DNA of 21,567 nucleotides. Source: an uncultured Collinsella sp. GTDB lineage: Bacteria > Actinomycetota > Coriobacteriia > Coriobacteriales > Coriobacteriaceae. Under the pieces are notes generated by a model that was not told where the DNA came from, searched no databases, and worked only from the letters and a program-made list of their open reading frames with translations. Shown here piece after piece: positions 12,466-21,502 of this stretch (its first letter is position 1; every line of letters starts with the position of its first letter). Both the position numbers and the translations under genes were made by a program. Where the stretch lies: positions 1 through 21,567 of the forward strand of contig CAAEON010000034.1 of NCBI GenBank assembly GCA_900757615.1, given 5' to 3'.

Positions 12466-15255
12466 ATGGATGGTCCAAGCGTGAGTCTCGGCAGCAAACT
12501 ATCCAACGCAAAGGTCTCCTTTGCGATATTTAAGCGCGACATTAAGCGACTGCTTATGAACCCCGTCGCCCTGGTGGTTACCTTGGGCGTGTGCGTCATT
12601 CCCTCGCTGTATGCCTGGTACAACATCGTTGCCAACTGGGATCCGTACGGAAATACCCAGGGCATTAAAATCGCCATCGCCAACAACGATCAGGGCACCC
12701 AGAATGACTTGGTGGGCGAGCTCAATGCAGGCGATAAGGTGGTCGACCAGCTCAAGGAAAACGATCAGCTGGGCTGGACCTTCGTCGACTCGGCTGCCGA
12801 TGCCAAAGAGGGCGTCGAGAGCGGGGAATACTACGCGGCGATCGTAATCCCCAAGAACTTCTCCGACAATCTTGTCTCGATGCTCGATGGCAATTACCAT
12901 CAGCCGAAGCTCACCTATTACGTCAATGAGAAGAAGAGCGCCATTGCGCCCAAGGTCACCGATACCGGTGCCAACACCATCGAGGAGCAGATCAACTCGG
13001 AGTTTGTCTCCACGGTGGGCGAGACTGTTGCCAGTATCGCCAAGGATGCCGGTGTCGATTTAAAGGACAAGGCAACCCAGACTCAGGACTCGCTGACAAG
13101 TTCGGTGTCCGAGGCATCCGACACCTTGGGTGAGGTGCGCGATTCGATTGGCGATATGAATGCCGCCATCGATAAGACGAGTGGCGCTATCGCCTCGGCT
13201 GATGCCGCGTTGGCGGGCCTGCAGGGTCAGACGCCCTCTCTAACGCAGGCAATCGCTCAGGGCAATGACCTGCTGGGCGAGGCTCGCGCTACGGCGGGCA
13301 ACTCTGTCGCCTCGCTCTCCAAGGCGCTCTCGGAAGGCAGCCTTGCGCTCACCAAGACGTCAGCCTCTGCGAACGCTGCGATTGGCAAGCTGACGGGCAC
13401 AGTCACATCTACGACCACCCGCATCGACAACTCACTCGAGTCTCTCCAAGCGACGATCGATCACAATAAGGCCGTTATCGGGCATTTGGAGATTCTCGTC
13501 AATGACACGTCGACAGGTTCCGAGGAAATTGACGCGCGCATTGTATCGACCATCGATTTGCTCCGCGAGCAGAATGAAAAGCTTCAGAGCATCAAGGACG
13601 GTCTGTCTGCGCAGTCGAGCGCCATGGCGAATGACGCCGCGGCCGTCTCGGGTGCAAGCGACGCTATCAATAACGCAATTCAGACCGGTGCGACCAACCT
13701 TGGCCAGGCCCAGACGAACCTGGGTCAAAACGCGCTGCCGAAAGCCTCGAGCGCGCTCGATTCCTTTGCCGCCGTTTCGGGCGATTTGACCGGCATTGTG
13801 TCGGGTATGACCCCCACGATAGCGAGCGCGCGCGGCACGCTGGCGCAGCTCGACGCCACGCTCAAGCAGGCAAAGACCACGCTGTCCCAAACCGACGCCT
13901 CCCTTGCCAAGGTTCAGGACAAGCTCGCGACCGCCGCCAATGACATTGCGGCGCTGCAGACCTCTGAGTCTATGGGCGAGTTAGCCGACCTCATGGACGT
14001 CGACGTCAATGACGTGGCAGATTTCATGGCATCTCCGGTTGAGCTCGCGTCCAAGTCGATCTATCCAGTCAAGAGCTTCGGCTCGGGCATTGCCCCGTTC
14101 TATACCAACCTAGCGCTTTGGGTGGGCGGCTACGTGCTTATCGCCATCTACAAGCTCGAGGTCGACCGCGAAGGCATCGGCAGCTTTACCGCGCGTCAGG
14201 GTTACTTTGGCCGCTGGTTGCTACTGGTGATCCTGGGCGCGTTGCAGGCCATCATCGTTACGGTAGGCGATCTGGTGATTGGCGTGCAGTGCGTCAGCCC
14301 GCTGCTGTTCGTGCTGGGCGGCATCGCCATTTCGTTCACCTACGTCAATATCATCTATGCGCTGTCCACCACGTTTAAGCATATCGGCAAGGCTATCGGC
14401 GTCATTCTCGTCATCGTGCAGATCCCCGGTTCGTCGGGCATGTACCCCATCGAGATGATGCCCGGCTTCTTCCAGTGGCTGCACCCGCTGCTGCCCTTTA
14501 CCTACGGCATCAATCTGCTGCGCGAGACGGTCGGCGGCATGTATTCGTTCAACTACCTGTTTAACCTGTGCATTCTGGGCGTGTTCTTGATCGTGGCGCT
14601 CTTTATCGGCCTGCAGCTGCGTCCGCTGCTGCTCAATCTCAACCTTCTCTTTGATAAACAGCTTTCCACGACCGGTATGATGATTTGCGAGTCCAACGAC
14701 CTGCCGCGCCAGCGCTACTCGCTGCGCACGGCCATGCGTGTCATGCTCGATTCCGATTCGTACCGTCGCGAGCTGCTCGATCATGCCGTGGCGTTTGAGC
14801 ATCGCTACCCGTACTACATCAAGGGCGGTTTTGCCGCCGTGGTAGGCGTGCAGGTTCTGCTCTTTGTGCTTTCGACGGTGCTCGATATCGACAATAACGG
14901 CAAGATCATCCTGCTCGTTATCTGGATCATTTCGGTTATCGCCATCTGCGGCTGGCTCATCAACATCGAATACATCCGTGCGAGCCTCAATACCCAGATG
15001 CGTATCTCGGCGCTTTCGGACGAGGACCTTCGCCGCGAGATGCGCGAGCACACGGCTGCCATCCCTGCCGCCCGTCGCATGTTTGGTCTCAACGCCAGCG
15101 AGCGTGGCGCCAAGGGAGGCGAACAGCCTACGAGCCGTCTGCCGCATATCGGTGCGCATCGTAAGGCTCAAGATGCCGACGGCGCTGACAACGTAAACGG
15201 AAACGACGGGGACACCACCCTGTTTGGCAAGCACTCTAAAGGAGGTGAGGCATAA
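12466..15255 (+). CDS. YhgE/Pip-family membrane protein (long paralog)
   Basis: A large membrane protein of about 929 residues with an ABC-2-permease-like architecture. One N-terminal transmembrane segment (about 33-55) ends in LYAWYNIVANWDPYGNT, the family signature. A long extracytoplasmic region (about 60-535) follows, rich in Ala, Ser, Thr and Asp with coiled-coil character. A C-terminal group of membrane segments (about 540-725) starts after YPVKSFGSGIAPFYTNLALWVGG. This copy then has an unusual tail with two further hydrophobic segments (about 786-806 and 812-833) and a charged cytoplasmic end. Role is unsettled: relatives include Pip, needed for lactococcal phage infection, and EsaA of type VII secretion. 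Start is uncertain; ATG 12466, GTG 12481 and ATG 12430 are in frame and none has a strong ribosome site. No ABC ATPase gene is adjacent. The stop touches the next gene. Confidence 0.85.
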   Translation: MDGPSVSLGSKLSNAKVSFAIFKRDIKRLLMNPVALVVTLGVCVIPSLYAWYNIVANWDPYGNTQGIKIAIANNDQGTQNDLVGELNAGDKVVDQLKENDQLGWTFVDSAADAKEGVESGEYYAAIVIPKNFSDNLVSMLDGNYHQPKLTYYVNEKKSAIAPKVTDTGANTIEEQINSEFVSTVGETVASIAKDAGVDLKDKATQTQDSLTSSVSEASDTLGEVRDSIGDMNAAIDKTSGAIASADAALAGLQGQTPSLTQAIAQGNDLLGEARATAGNSVASLSKALSEGSLALTKTSASANAAIGKLTGTVTSTTTRIDNSLESLQATIDHNKAVIGHLEILVNDTSTGSEEIDARIVSTIDLLREQNEKLQSIKDGLSAQSSAMANDAAAVSGASDAINNAIQTGATNLGQAQTNLGQNALPKASSALDSFAAVSGDLTGIVSGMTPTIASARGTLAQLDATLKQAKTTLSQTDASLAKVQDKLATAANDIAALQTSESMGELADLMDVDVNDVADFMASPVELASKSIYPVKSFGSGIAPFYTNLALWVGGYVLIAIYKLEVDREGIGSFTARQGYFGRWLLLVILGALQAIIVTVGDLVIGVQCVSPLLFVLGGIAISFTYVNIIYALSTTFKHIGKAIGVILVIVQIPGSSGMYPIEMMPGFFQWLHPLLPFTYGINLLRETVGGMYSFNYLFNLCILGVFLIVALFIGLQLRPLLLNLNLLFDKQLSTTGMMICESNDLPRQRYSLRTAMRVMLDSDSYRRELLDHAVAFEHRYPYYIKGGFAAVVGVQVLLFVLSTVLDIDNNGKIILLVIWIISVIAICGWLINIEYIRASLNTQMRISALSDEDLRREMREHTAAIPAARRMFGLNASERGAKGGEQPTSRLPHIGAHRKAQDADGADNVNGNDGDTTLFGKHSKGGEA

Positions 15256-17445
15256 ATGAAAAACATCCTGCACCTGTTTAAGCGTGATGTCCAAAACGTG
15301 TCTCGCTCCGTGATCGGCATGGTCGTCGTGATGGGCCTGATCATCGTTCCGTGTCTCTATGCATGGTTTAACATCGCCGGCAGCTGGGATCCCTACGGCA
15401 ATACCGGCAACCTTAAGATTGCAGTGGTCAACACCGACGAGGGTTACGAGAGCGATCTGATTCCCGTCGAGGTCAACGTGGGCGAAAACGTAACCGCCAC
15501 TCTGCGCGGCAACGAGAACTTTGACTGGGTCGTTCTCAACGACCGCGATAAGGCGATTGAGGGCGTTAAGTCGGGCGCGTACTACGCTGCCGTCGTTATC
15601 CCTAAGACGTTTAGCGCCGACATGATGACGCTCTTTTCGACCGACGTGAAGCACGCCGATATCGAGTTCTACGAGAACCAGAAGGCCAACGCCATCGCGC
15701 AGATCGTGACCGAGAAAGGCTCGAGCGCCGTCCAGAGTCAGGTCAACGAGACCTTTACCGAAACCATTACGAGCATCGGTCTTAAAACCGTGTCCAGCCT
15801 GCTCGACTATATGAGCACCGACCAGGTGAGCAACTTTATCGCCAATCTTTCCTCTGCGCTGGGCGATTCGGTCCAGGACCTGCAGGACATTCAGACCAGC
15901 GCAACGTCGCTGGCGGGCGTTTTGAGCTCCACGTCCGATTCGCTGACGTCGGCGGGCGGTATGCTCAAGCAGACGGGCACCGTCGATGAGTCGACGAAGC
16001 AGCTGATGGAGCATGCCAAGAGCGGTGTGAGCGATTCCGAGGAAGCGCTCAAGGCAGCCAACGACGCCATCAACACCGCGATCGACGGAAGCGCGGGCTC
16101 ATTCGACAACGTGTCCACCGAGCTTGCGAAGGCATTCGATGCCGCGAATCAGCATGTTTACCTTACGGTGTCTCAGCTCAACGAAGCCGCAGCGGCGCTC
16201 AATACGCGTGCTGACGATATCGATGCGATGGCCGATCAGCTCCGCAACCTTGCCGACCAGGTGAGTGATGACAAGCTCAAAGACGGTCTCGAGTCCGCTG
16301 CGACGTCGCTGGGCAGAATTGCCGTGGAGTACCGCAACAATGCGAAGGACCTGACGGCGACCGCAAAGTCCCTTTCGGACGGCATGGCGGAGGTCAACAA
16401 CTCGCGTGCCGAGGTCGACCAGGCCATCGCCGATGCCAAGGCGGGTATCTCGGGAGCCAAGTCCGACTACGATTCCACGTTCTCGGTTAAGGCCAAGGAG
16501 CTCAAGAAGACCATTTCGGGCGTTCTGGATTCCCTGAACGGTATCTCGGGTGACTTGGATAGCGCTGTGAGCGGTCTGACCGACGCATCCGGTTCGCTGG
16601 CAAAGGGCCTCTCCAAGGCTGCAAAGCTGGTCAACAAGGCTTCTGATCAGCTGGGTGAGGCATCGGACAAGATCAGCGCCTTTAAGGACGAGCTCGATGG
16701 CGCCCTGATGTCGGACGACCTTGCCACGATCAAGACGATGATCGGCAACGATCCCGAGAGTTTGGCCGTGTCGCTTTCCGGCCCCGTCGCGCTCGACCGC
16801 AAGCCGGTCTATCCGATCCGCAATTACGGTTCGGCCATGGCGCCGTTCTATACGATCCTGTCGCTGTGGGTCGGCTCGATCGTGCTGGCGGCCATGATGA
16901 AGGTATCGGTTGACGATGAGCTCATCAACGAGCTGATCCCCGTGCGCCTGCACGAGATCTACCTGGGCCGCTACCTGTTCTTTGGCGGTCTGGCCCTGCT
17001 GCAGGCGACACTCGTGTGCGCGGGCGACATCCTGTTCTTTGGCATCCAATGCGACAACCCGCTGCAGTTTGTGCTGGCGGGCTGGGTCGCGAGTCTCGTG
17101 TTCTCCAATATCGTCTACACGCTCACGGTTTCGTTTGGCGATATCGGCAAGGCGCTCGCTGTCGTGCTGTTGGTCATGCAGGTCGGCGGTTCAGGCGGTA
17201 CGTTCCCCATCGAGATGACCGGCCCCGTGTTCCAGGCGATCTACCCGTTCCTGCCGTTTACCCACGGCATCAACGCCATGCACGCTGCCATGGCCGGTGC
17301 CTACCATATGGAGTACTGGATTGAGCTGGGCATTCTGGCGAGCTACCTGATTCCGTCGCTGGCCCTTGGCGTCGTCTTCCGCCGCCCGGTCATCAAAGCC
17401 AACGACTGGATCATCGAAAAGCTGGAGTCGACTAAGTTGATCTAG
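15256..17445 (+). CDS. YhgE/Pip-family membrane protein (short paralog)
   Basis: A 729-residue paralog of the preceding protein with the same plan: FKRD near the start, one transmembrane segment (about 17-38) ending in LYAWFNIAGSWDPYGNT, an extracytoplasmic helical region (about 45-515) and several membrane segments after YPIRNYGSAMAPFYTILSLWVGS (about 524-715). It lacks the long tail of its neighbour. ATG 15256 follows the stop of the first gene with no gap, and its ribosome site GGAGGTG (15241-15247) lies inside the end of that gene, so translation is coupled and a heteromeric complex is plausible (inference). The paralogs share both signature blocks but differ in the middle, so the duplication is old. 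A terminator follows at 17541-17576. Confidence 0.87.
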   Translation: MKNILHLFKRDVQNVSRSVIGMVVVMGLIIVPCLYAWFNIAGSWDPYGNTGNLKIAVVNTDEGYESDLIPVEVNVGENVTATLRGNENFDWVVLNDRDKAIEGVKSGAYYAAVVIPKTFSADMMTLFSTDVKHADIEFYENQKANAIAQIVTEKGSSAVQSQVNETFTETITSIGLKTVSSLLDYMSTDQVSNFIANLSSALGDSVQDLQDIQTSATSLAGVLSSTSDSLTSAGGMLKQTGTVDESTKQLMEHAKSGVSDSEEALKAANDAINTAIDGSAGSFDNVSTELAKAFDAANQHVYLTVSQLNEAAAALNTRADDIDAMADQLRNLADQVSDDKLKDGLESAATSLGRIAVEYRNNAKDLTATAKSLSDGMAEVNNSRAEVDQAIADAKAGISGAKSDYDSTFSVKAKELKKTISGVLDSLNGISGDLDSAVSGLTDASGSLAKGLSKAAKLVNKASDQLGEASDKISAFKDELDGALMSDDLATIKTMIGNDPESLAVSLSGPVALDRKPVYPIRNYGSAMAPFYTILSLWVGSIVLAAMMKVSVDDELINELIPVRLHEIYLGRYLFFGGLALLQATLVCAGDILFFGIQCDNPLQFVLAGWVASLVFSNIVYTLTVSFGDIGKALAVVLLVMQVGGSGGTFPIEMTGPVFQAIYPFLPFTHGINAMHAAMAGAYHMEYWIELGILASYLIPSLALGVVFRRPVIKANDWIIEKLESTKLI

Positions 17446-17515
17446 TTCAGCCAGGTAAACGCCGTCGGAACATCGAGATCTTCCAGTTTGATACTTTATT
17501 ATGCTGGATTGCGAT

Positions 17516-17532
17516 GCAACACCGGTTGTTGC
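17516..17532 (+). repeat. Small inverted repeat GCAACA-CCGGT-TGTTGC
   Basis: A perfect 6-bp inverted repeat with a 5-base centre, just upstream of the terminator hairpin and next to promoter-like boxes (TTGCGA 17509-17514, TACAGT 17534-17539, spacing 19). It could be an operator; too short to be certain. Confidence 0.25.
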
Positions 17533-17540
17533 TACAGTAG

Positions 17541-17577
17541 CGGGGCGTGCCGGGGGTCCGGCGCGTCCCGTTTTTAT
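17541..17577 (+). terminator. Strong terminator after the YhgE pair
   Basis: A 13-bp stem (17541-17553 with 17558-17570, two G-T wobbles) and GGGT loop is followed by TTTTTATT. It ends the two-gene operon. If the promoter-like boxes just upstream are real it would also lie in the leader of the exporter gene. Confidence 0.88.
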
Positions 17578-17606
17578 TTGACCATGAGGCGGCACGCAGC
17601 CATACG
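17578..17606 (+). promoter_or_regulatory. Weak candidate promoter of the EamA gene
   Basis: TTGACC (17578-17583) and CATACG (17601-17606) are 17 bases apart, 40 bases before the ATG at 17647. The -35 is good, the -10 poor. Confidence 0.3.
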
Positions 17607-17646
17607 CGTGCGGACACCACGCCCAGATTGAGTGTGAGGATGTTCC

Positions 17647-18630
17647 ATGGCCCAATACGCTGCCAACGAAATCGAAAACATGCCCGATAGCCCTGTCGCA
17701 CGGGAGGACCTGGGCGCCGGCGGCACCTCCCGCGGCGCCGGCGCGCGTTCCCCGTTCTTCTGGAAGGTCTTGCTGCTATCGGTGGCGGTCATCTGGGGCT
17801 ATTCCTTTACCACCATGAAAGATGCGCTCGACACCATTCCGGTGTTCGAACTGCTCTATATTCGTTTTCTTCCGGCTTCGCTGGTTATGTTCGCCATCTT
17901 CCACAAACGCATCATCGCGCACTTTAATGCCCGCAACCTTATCGTCGGGCTTGGTATGGGCGCACTTATGTGGGGCGCGTACGGTTTGCAGACGATTGGC
18001 CTGGCACAGACCACGGCGGGCAAGAGTGCATTTTTGACGGGTACCTATTGCATCCTCGTGCCGTTTGCGAGCTACGTCCTAAGCGGCGAAAAGCTTACCC
18101 GTTACAACTTGGGCGCCGCGTTGCTGTGCCTGGCGGGCATTGGTCTGGTGGCGCTCGATAGCGTCGAGTTCAATGTCGGCGATGTCATCACACTGGGCGG
18201 TGCGGTCTTCTTTGCCATCCAGATGGCGGTGACCGCCAAGTATGGCCGCAAGATGGACATCAACGTCATCACGTTTTGGATGTTTGTGGGCAACGGCGTG
18301 CTGAGCCTGATCTCGTCGCTGCTATTCGAGACCCAAGCGCCGCTGTCCGTGTGGACGCCGAGCTTTATCGGTGTGATGGCGTTTCTATCGGTGGGCTGTA
18401 CGTGTGTGGCTCTGCTCATCCAAAACGTCGGCCTGGCGCATGTCCCGGCCTCAACGGGCTCGCTGCTCCTTTCGATGGAGTCGCCTTCGGGTGTGCTGTT
18501 CTCGGTGCTGCTGATGGGGGAGGCGCTCACCTCGCGCCTGCTCGCCGGCTTCGCGCTCATCTTTCTTTCGATTATCTTGAGCGAGACGCATTTCGATTTT
18601 TTGCGTCGAAAGCCGCGTCCGCAATTGTAA
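17647..18630 (+). CDS. EamA-type drug/metabolite exporter (DMT superfamily)
   Basis: A membrane protein of 327 residues with two EamA repeats (about 38-168 and 178-315) and about ten hydrophobic segments. Typical blocks are VAVIWGYSFTTMKDAL at the start of repeat one, LQTIGLAQTTAGKSAFLTGTY, and PASTGSLLLSMESPSGVLFS with LMGEALT in repeat two. Members export amino acids, drugs or metabolites; the substrate here cannot be predicted. The first 37 residues are a polar extension with Gly/Ala-rich sequence and no hydrophobic segment, longer than usual. GAGGA at 17635-17639 supports ATG 17647. It is a single-gene unit, with terminators on both sides. Confidence 0.9.
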   Translation: MAQYAANEIENMPDSPVAREDLGAGGTSRGAGARSPFFWKVLLLSVAVIWGYSFTTMKDALDTIPVFELLYIRFLPASLVMFAIFHKRIIAHFNARNLIVGLGMGALMWGAYGLQTIGLAQTTAGKSAFLTGTYCILVPFASYVLSGEKLTRYNLGAALLCLAGIGLVALDSVEFNVGDVITLGGAVFFAIQMAVTAKYGRKMDINVITFWMFVGNGVLSLISSLLFETQAPLSVWTPSFIGVMAFLSVGCTCVALLIQNVGLAHVPASTGSLLLSMESPSGVLFSVLLMGEALTSRLLAGFALIFLSIILSETHFDFLRRKPRPQL

Positions 18631-18640
18631 ACAATTTGTT

Positions 18641-18667
18641 GCGCCGCCTCCCGGGGCGGCATTTTTT
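18641..18667 (+). terminator. Terminator of the EamA gene
   Basis: GCCGCC (18643-18648) pairs with GGCGGC (18655-18660), with further C-G pairs possible in the loop, followed by ATTTTTT. It starts 10 bases past the stop codon. Confidence 0.85.
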
Positions 18668-18693
18668 ATGCGTCGCCCTTAAAGTAGTACCTT

Positions 18694-18715
18694 GCACTTT
18701 ACGCTATCAAAGTGC
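18694..18715 (+). promoter_or_regulatory. Candidate operator upstream of the M20 gene
   Basis: GCACTTT (18694-18700) and AAAGTGC (18709-18715) form a perfect 7-base inverted repeat with an 8-base centre, 31 bases before the ATG at 18746. It overlaps a -35-like TTGCAC (18692-18697). The symmetric layout fits a dimeric repressor site. Confidence 0.45.
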
Positions 18716-18745
18716 TTGCTGCAAAAACGTTACTGGAGGGCATCT

Positions 18746-20041
18746 ATGGCACCAGCACTGTCCGATCTTCAACCGCAATCAGCGCCCAAGGCCACCGCGG
18801 CGGCGCAGACCGCTATCGGTGACGGTCTTGTTGCAGAAGCTCAGGCTTTTGCAGACGAGCTCGCTGCGTGGCGACACGATTTACATCAGATGCCCGAGCT
18901 GGGTAATAGCCTCCCGCAGACCTCTACGTATATCCAAGCGCGCCTGACCGAGATGGACATCCCATTTGCTACGCTCGTCGATGGTTCCTGCGTTGTGGGC
19001 CTTGTCGGCGCCGGTGCCGCTGCGGCCCAAGGCAATGGCATCTGCACGAATGAGCAGGCCGGTACGGTCATCATGCTTCGTGGCGACATGGACGCCCTGC
19101 CCGTTGCCGAGGAATCCGGCGAGCCCTTTGCATCCACCAACGGCTGCATGCACGCTTGCGGTCACGATATGCACGCGACGGCGCTGCTTGGTGCGGCTCG
19201 CCTGCTCAAGGCCCGCGAGGCCGAGCTCGTCGACGCCAATGCCACCGTCAAACTGCTGTTCCAGCCGGGCGAGGAGACCTTTGAGGGGGCACGCGCTGCC
19301 ATCGCCGACGGCTTGCTCGAGAACCCGCGTCCTCAGGCGGCCTTTGCCATGCATGTCAACAGCCAGTCGCCGCTTGGCCTGGTGCTCTACGGCAGTCCGG
19401 CGCTTTCGGGCGTGTACGGTTTCCGCATCACGCTCCAGGGCAAGGGCGGCCATGGCTCGAGCCCCGAGATCTGCATCGACCCCATCGCGGCCGGCGTCCA
19501 TGTGCACCTGGCGCTCCAGGAGCTTATCGCCCGCGAGGTGCCGGCGGCCAAGGAAGTCGCACTTACCGTTGGTAAGTTTGCTGGCGGCTTGGCGGCCAAC
19601 GTCATCCCCGACACCTGCGTGCTCGAGGGAACGCTGCGCGGCTTCGATGTTGAGCTCATGGAGCACCTCAAGACCCGCATCGCGGAGGTCGTTAACGGCG
19701 TTGCCACAACATATCGTACGCCGGCGACCATCGAGACGCTTTCGGATGTTCCGCCGCTTGTGCTCGACAGCGATATGACTCAGGCGTCGCTTGGCTACGT
19801 GGGCGCAGTGCTGCCCAAGGCGGCTTTCTTGCCGCTTTTCCATGCCATGGCGAGTGAGGACTTCGCGCTTATCTCGAGCAAGATTCCGAGTGCGTACTTT
19901 ACCGTGGGCGCGGCCGTAACCGACACGGACGAACACTTTGCCCAGCACCATCCCAAGGCACGTTTTAACGATGCCGAGCTGCCGCTCGGTGCCGCGGCCT
20001 ATACCGCCGTCGCTTTGGGCTATATCGCCGACCACCGGTAG
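18746..20041 (+). CDS. M20-family metallo-amidohydrolase (amino-acid amidohydrolase type)
   Basis: A cytosolic enzyme of 431 residues that hydrolyses N-acyl or peptide amide bonds, in the M20D branch with hippurate hydrolase and N-acyl-L-amino-acid amidohydrolases. Motifs: WRHDLHQMPELG, GDMDALPV (D114), HACGHDMH with C138 and H140 as metal ligands, FQPGEET with E176-E177, MHVNSQSPLG (about 201), the dimerisation-domain block GKGGHGSSPE (about 232) and HAMASEDFA (about 366). All catalytic and metal positions seem intact. The N-terminus has about 30 extra polar, Ala-rich residues. ATG 18746 follows TGGAGGG; an upstream TTG at 18692 would overlap the likely operator. Exact substrate is not predictable. 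It stands alone between terminator-like structures. Confidence 0.93.
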   Translation: MAPALSDLQPQSAPKATAAAQTAIGDGLVAEAQAFADELAAWRHDLHQMPELGNSLPQTSTYIQARLTEMDIPFATLVDGSCVVGLVGAGAAAAQGNGICTNEQAGTVIMLRGDMDALPVAEESGEPFASTNGCMHACGHDMHATALLGAARLLKAREAELVDANATVKLLFQPGEETFEGARAAIADGLLENPRPQAAFAMHVNSQSPLGLVLYGSPALSGVYGFRITLQGKGGHGSSPEICIDPIAAGVHVHLALQELIAREVPAAKEVALTVGKFAGGLAANVIPDTCVLEGTLRGFDVELMEHLKTRIAEVVNGVATTYRTPATIETLSDVPPLVLDSDMTQASLGYVGAVLPKAAFLPLFHAMASEDFALISSKIPSAYFTVGAAVTDTDEHFAQHHPKARFNDAELPLGAAAYTAVALGYIADHR

Positions 20042-20043
20042 CA

Positions 20044-20115
20044 CCCAACCTTGCCTTTCAAGCCTGCGGGCATGGCCGTAAGGCCTATGCCCTTGTCTTT
20101 CAAGGCAATCTTGGG
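20044..20115 (+). repeat. Large two-part stem-loop after the M20 gene
   Basis: An outer stem pairs CCCAA and TTGCC (20044-20055) with GGCAA and TTGGG (20104-20115). An inner 10-bp stem pairs GGGCAT plus GGCC (20068-20077) with GGCC plus ATGCCC (20082-20092, one bulge) around a GTAA loop. CTTTCAAG occurs in both sides of the internal loop. No T-run follows, so it is a poor terminator; it may be a structured RNA or a palindromic repeat. Confidence 0.5.
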
Positions 20116-20163
20116 CACTACCGGCGCCCGGCGCAGGCTATTCGTTTGTCTAAAAGGAGCGGT

Positions 20164-21467
20164 ATGTCCCAGCAACGTAAATTCTTCCCCGGCTGGCTCG
20201 TGGTGACCTCCGGCTTTGTGATCATGGCCACGTGCTACACGATTTTCGTCAACTGCATGAGCCTGTTCCAACCGCTCATCGTCAGCGACTTGGGAATATC
20301 TCTTGCGCAGTACAACATCTCCAATGCGATCTCTACCGTGGTGAGCGTCGTGGGTTCGCTCGTTATCGGCCATGTTGCCGATAAGGTGAGTGGCCGCGTA
20401 TTGGGCTCGCTCACCGTTATCGCTACCTCGGCGGTACTCGCGGGCATGAGCTTTGTGGGTGAGCTTTGGCAGGTCTATGTGCTCTTTGCTGTTTCGGGCT
20501 GCTTTGCTGTGGCCTCGACCCGTCTGCTCATTAGCCTGGTGACCGCCAACTGGTTTACCGCCAAACGCGGCCTTGCCATTTCCATCGCACTTTCGGGCTC
20601 GGGCTTTGGCGGCGCTATTCTGTCTCCCATCGTGAGCTCGCTTATCGTGAGTGTGGGCTGGCGCTCTGCGTTCCTGGTACTCGCTGCCGTCTGCATGGTG
20701 GCGGCACTGCCCATCACGGCCTACTCCTTCCGCACTAAGCCTTCCGAGATCGGCCTTAAGCCGCTCGGCGAGAACCCGGGCGATCCGTCCGTCTCGACGG
20801 CTGGCGACAAGGACGAGCACACGGCGCCCGAGGTTAGCGTCGGCTGGTCTCGCATCAAGAAGAGCCCGGCGTTTTGGCGCTTGTCGTCGCCTTCCTCTTT
20901 ATGGGTCTCGTTAACGGCGCCATCTTGCCCAACCAAGTCACCAACATGACGAGCGTTACCGTCAACGGCGCCAAGATCGTCACGGGCGGCCACGATCCCA
21001 TGTGGGCCGGTACGGTGCTTTCGGCCTATATGGTCACTGTCGTTATCGCCAAGATTTCGCTCGGCGCCATCTACGATCGCTTTGGCCTGCGCTTTGGCAA
21101 CGTGCTGGGATCCGTTGCGTGTATTGTCGCCTGTGTGGCTCTGTGCTTCCCCGCGACCGATCTTGGTCCCATCGTGGCTGCCGTGAGCTTTGGTGTCGGA
21201 ACGTGCATGGGCACCATCACGCCTACCATTGCCGCGTCCAAGCAATTTGGTATGGCCGACCTGGGTAAGGTCACGGGCACCATTACCTCGCTCGAGATGG
21301 TCGGCGGCACCGTGGGTGCCATCGTCTCGGGCGTGCTGTTCGATGCCACGGGCTCCTTTGCGAGCACTTGGATTGTGTGCCTGGCGTGCTCCGTGGTCAT
21401 GCTCGTGTTCCTGCTGGCATCCGAGCCCATCGCCGCCAAGCTGCGCGCGAGCGTGGCGGGGGAGTAG
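20164..21467 (+). pseudogene. OFA/major-facilitator transporter gene with a one-base frameshift
   Basis: The first frame (from ATG 20164, ribosome site AAAAGGAG) encodes about six membrane segments of an MFS protein: FFPGWLVVTSGFVIMATC, GHVADKVSGRVLG and NWFTAKRGLAISIALSGSGFG are typical of the oxalate/formate antiporter group. After SPAFW the frame is lost and stops at 20949. The next frame continues exactly with ALVVAFLFMGLVNGAILPNQV and runs through the second six segments to 21467. Inserting one G at about 20877 (TTTTGG-CGC) restores a single 434-residue protein of normal length with no other defect. The break may be a true recent mutation or a sequence error; a slip in translation is less likely. 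Substrate probably a small organic anion, by family only. Confidence 0.85.
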
Positions 21468-21502
21468 GCGTTCGTCGCTCTTTTCTGTTCGTCCCGTTCT
21501 GT

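Noticed and set aside
20869..20880. Programmed -1 frameshift in the MFS gene
   Set aside because: The site GCGTTTTGGCGC is not a canonical X-XXY-YYZ heptamer, no stimulatory hairpin is evident just downstream, and this family is not known to use frameshifting.
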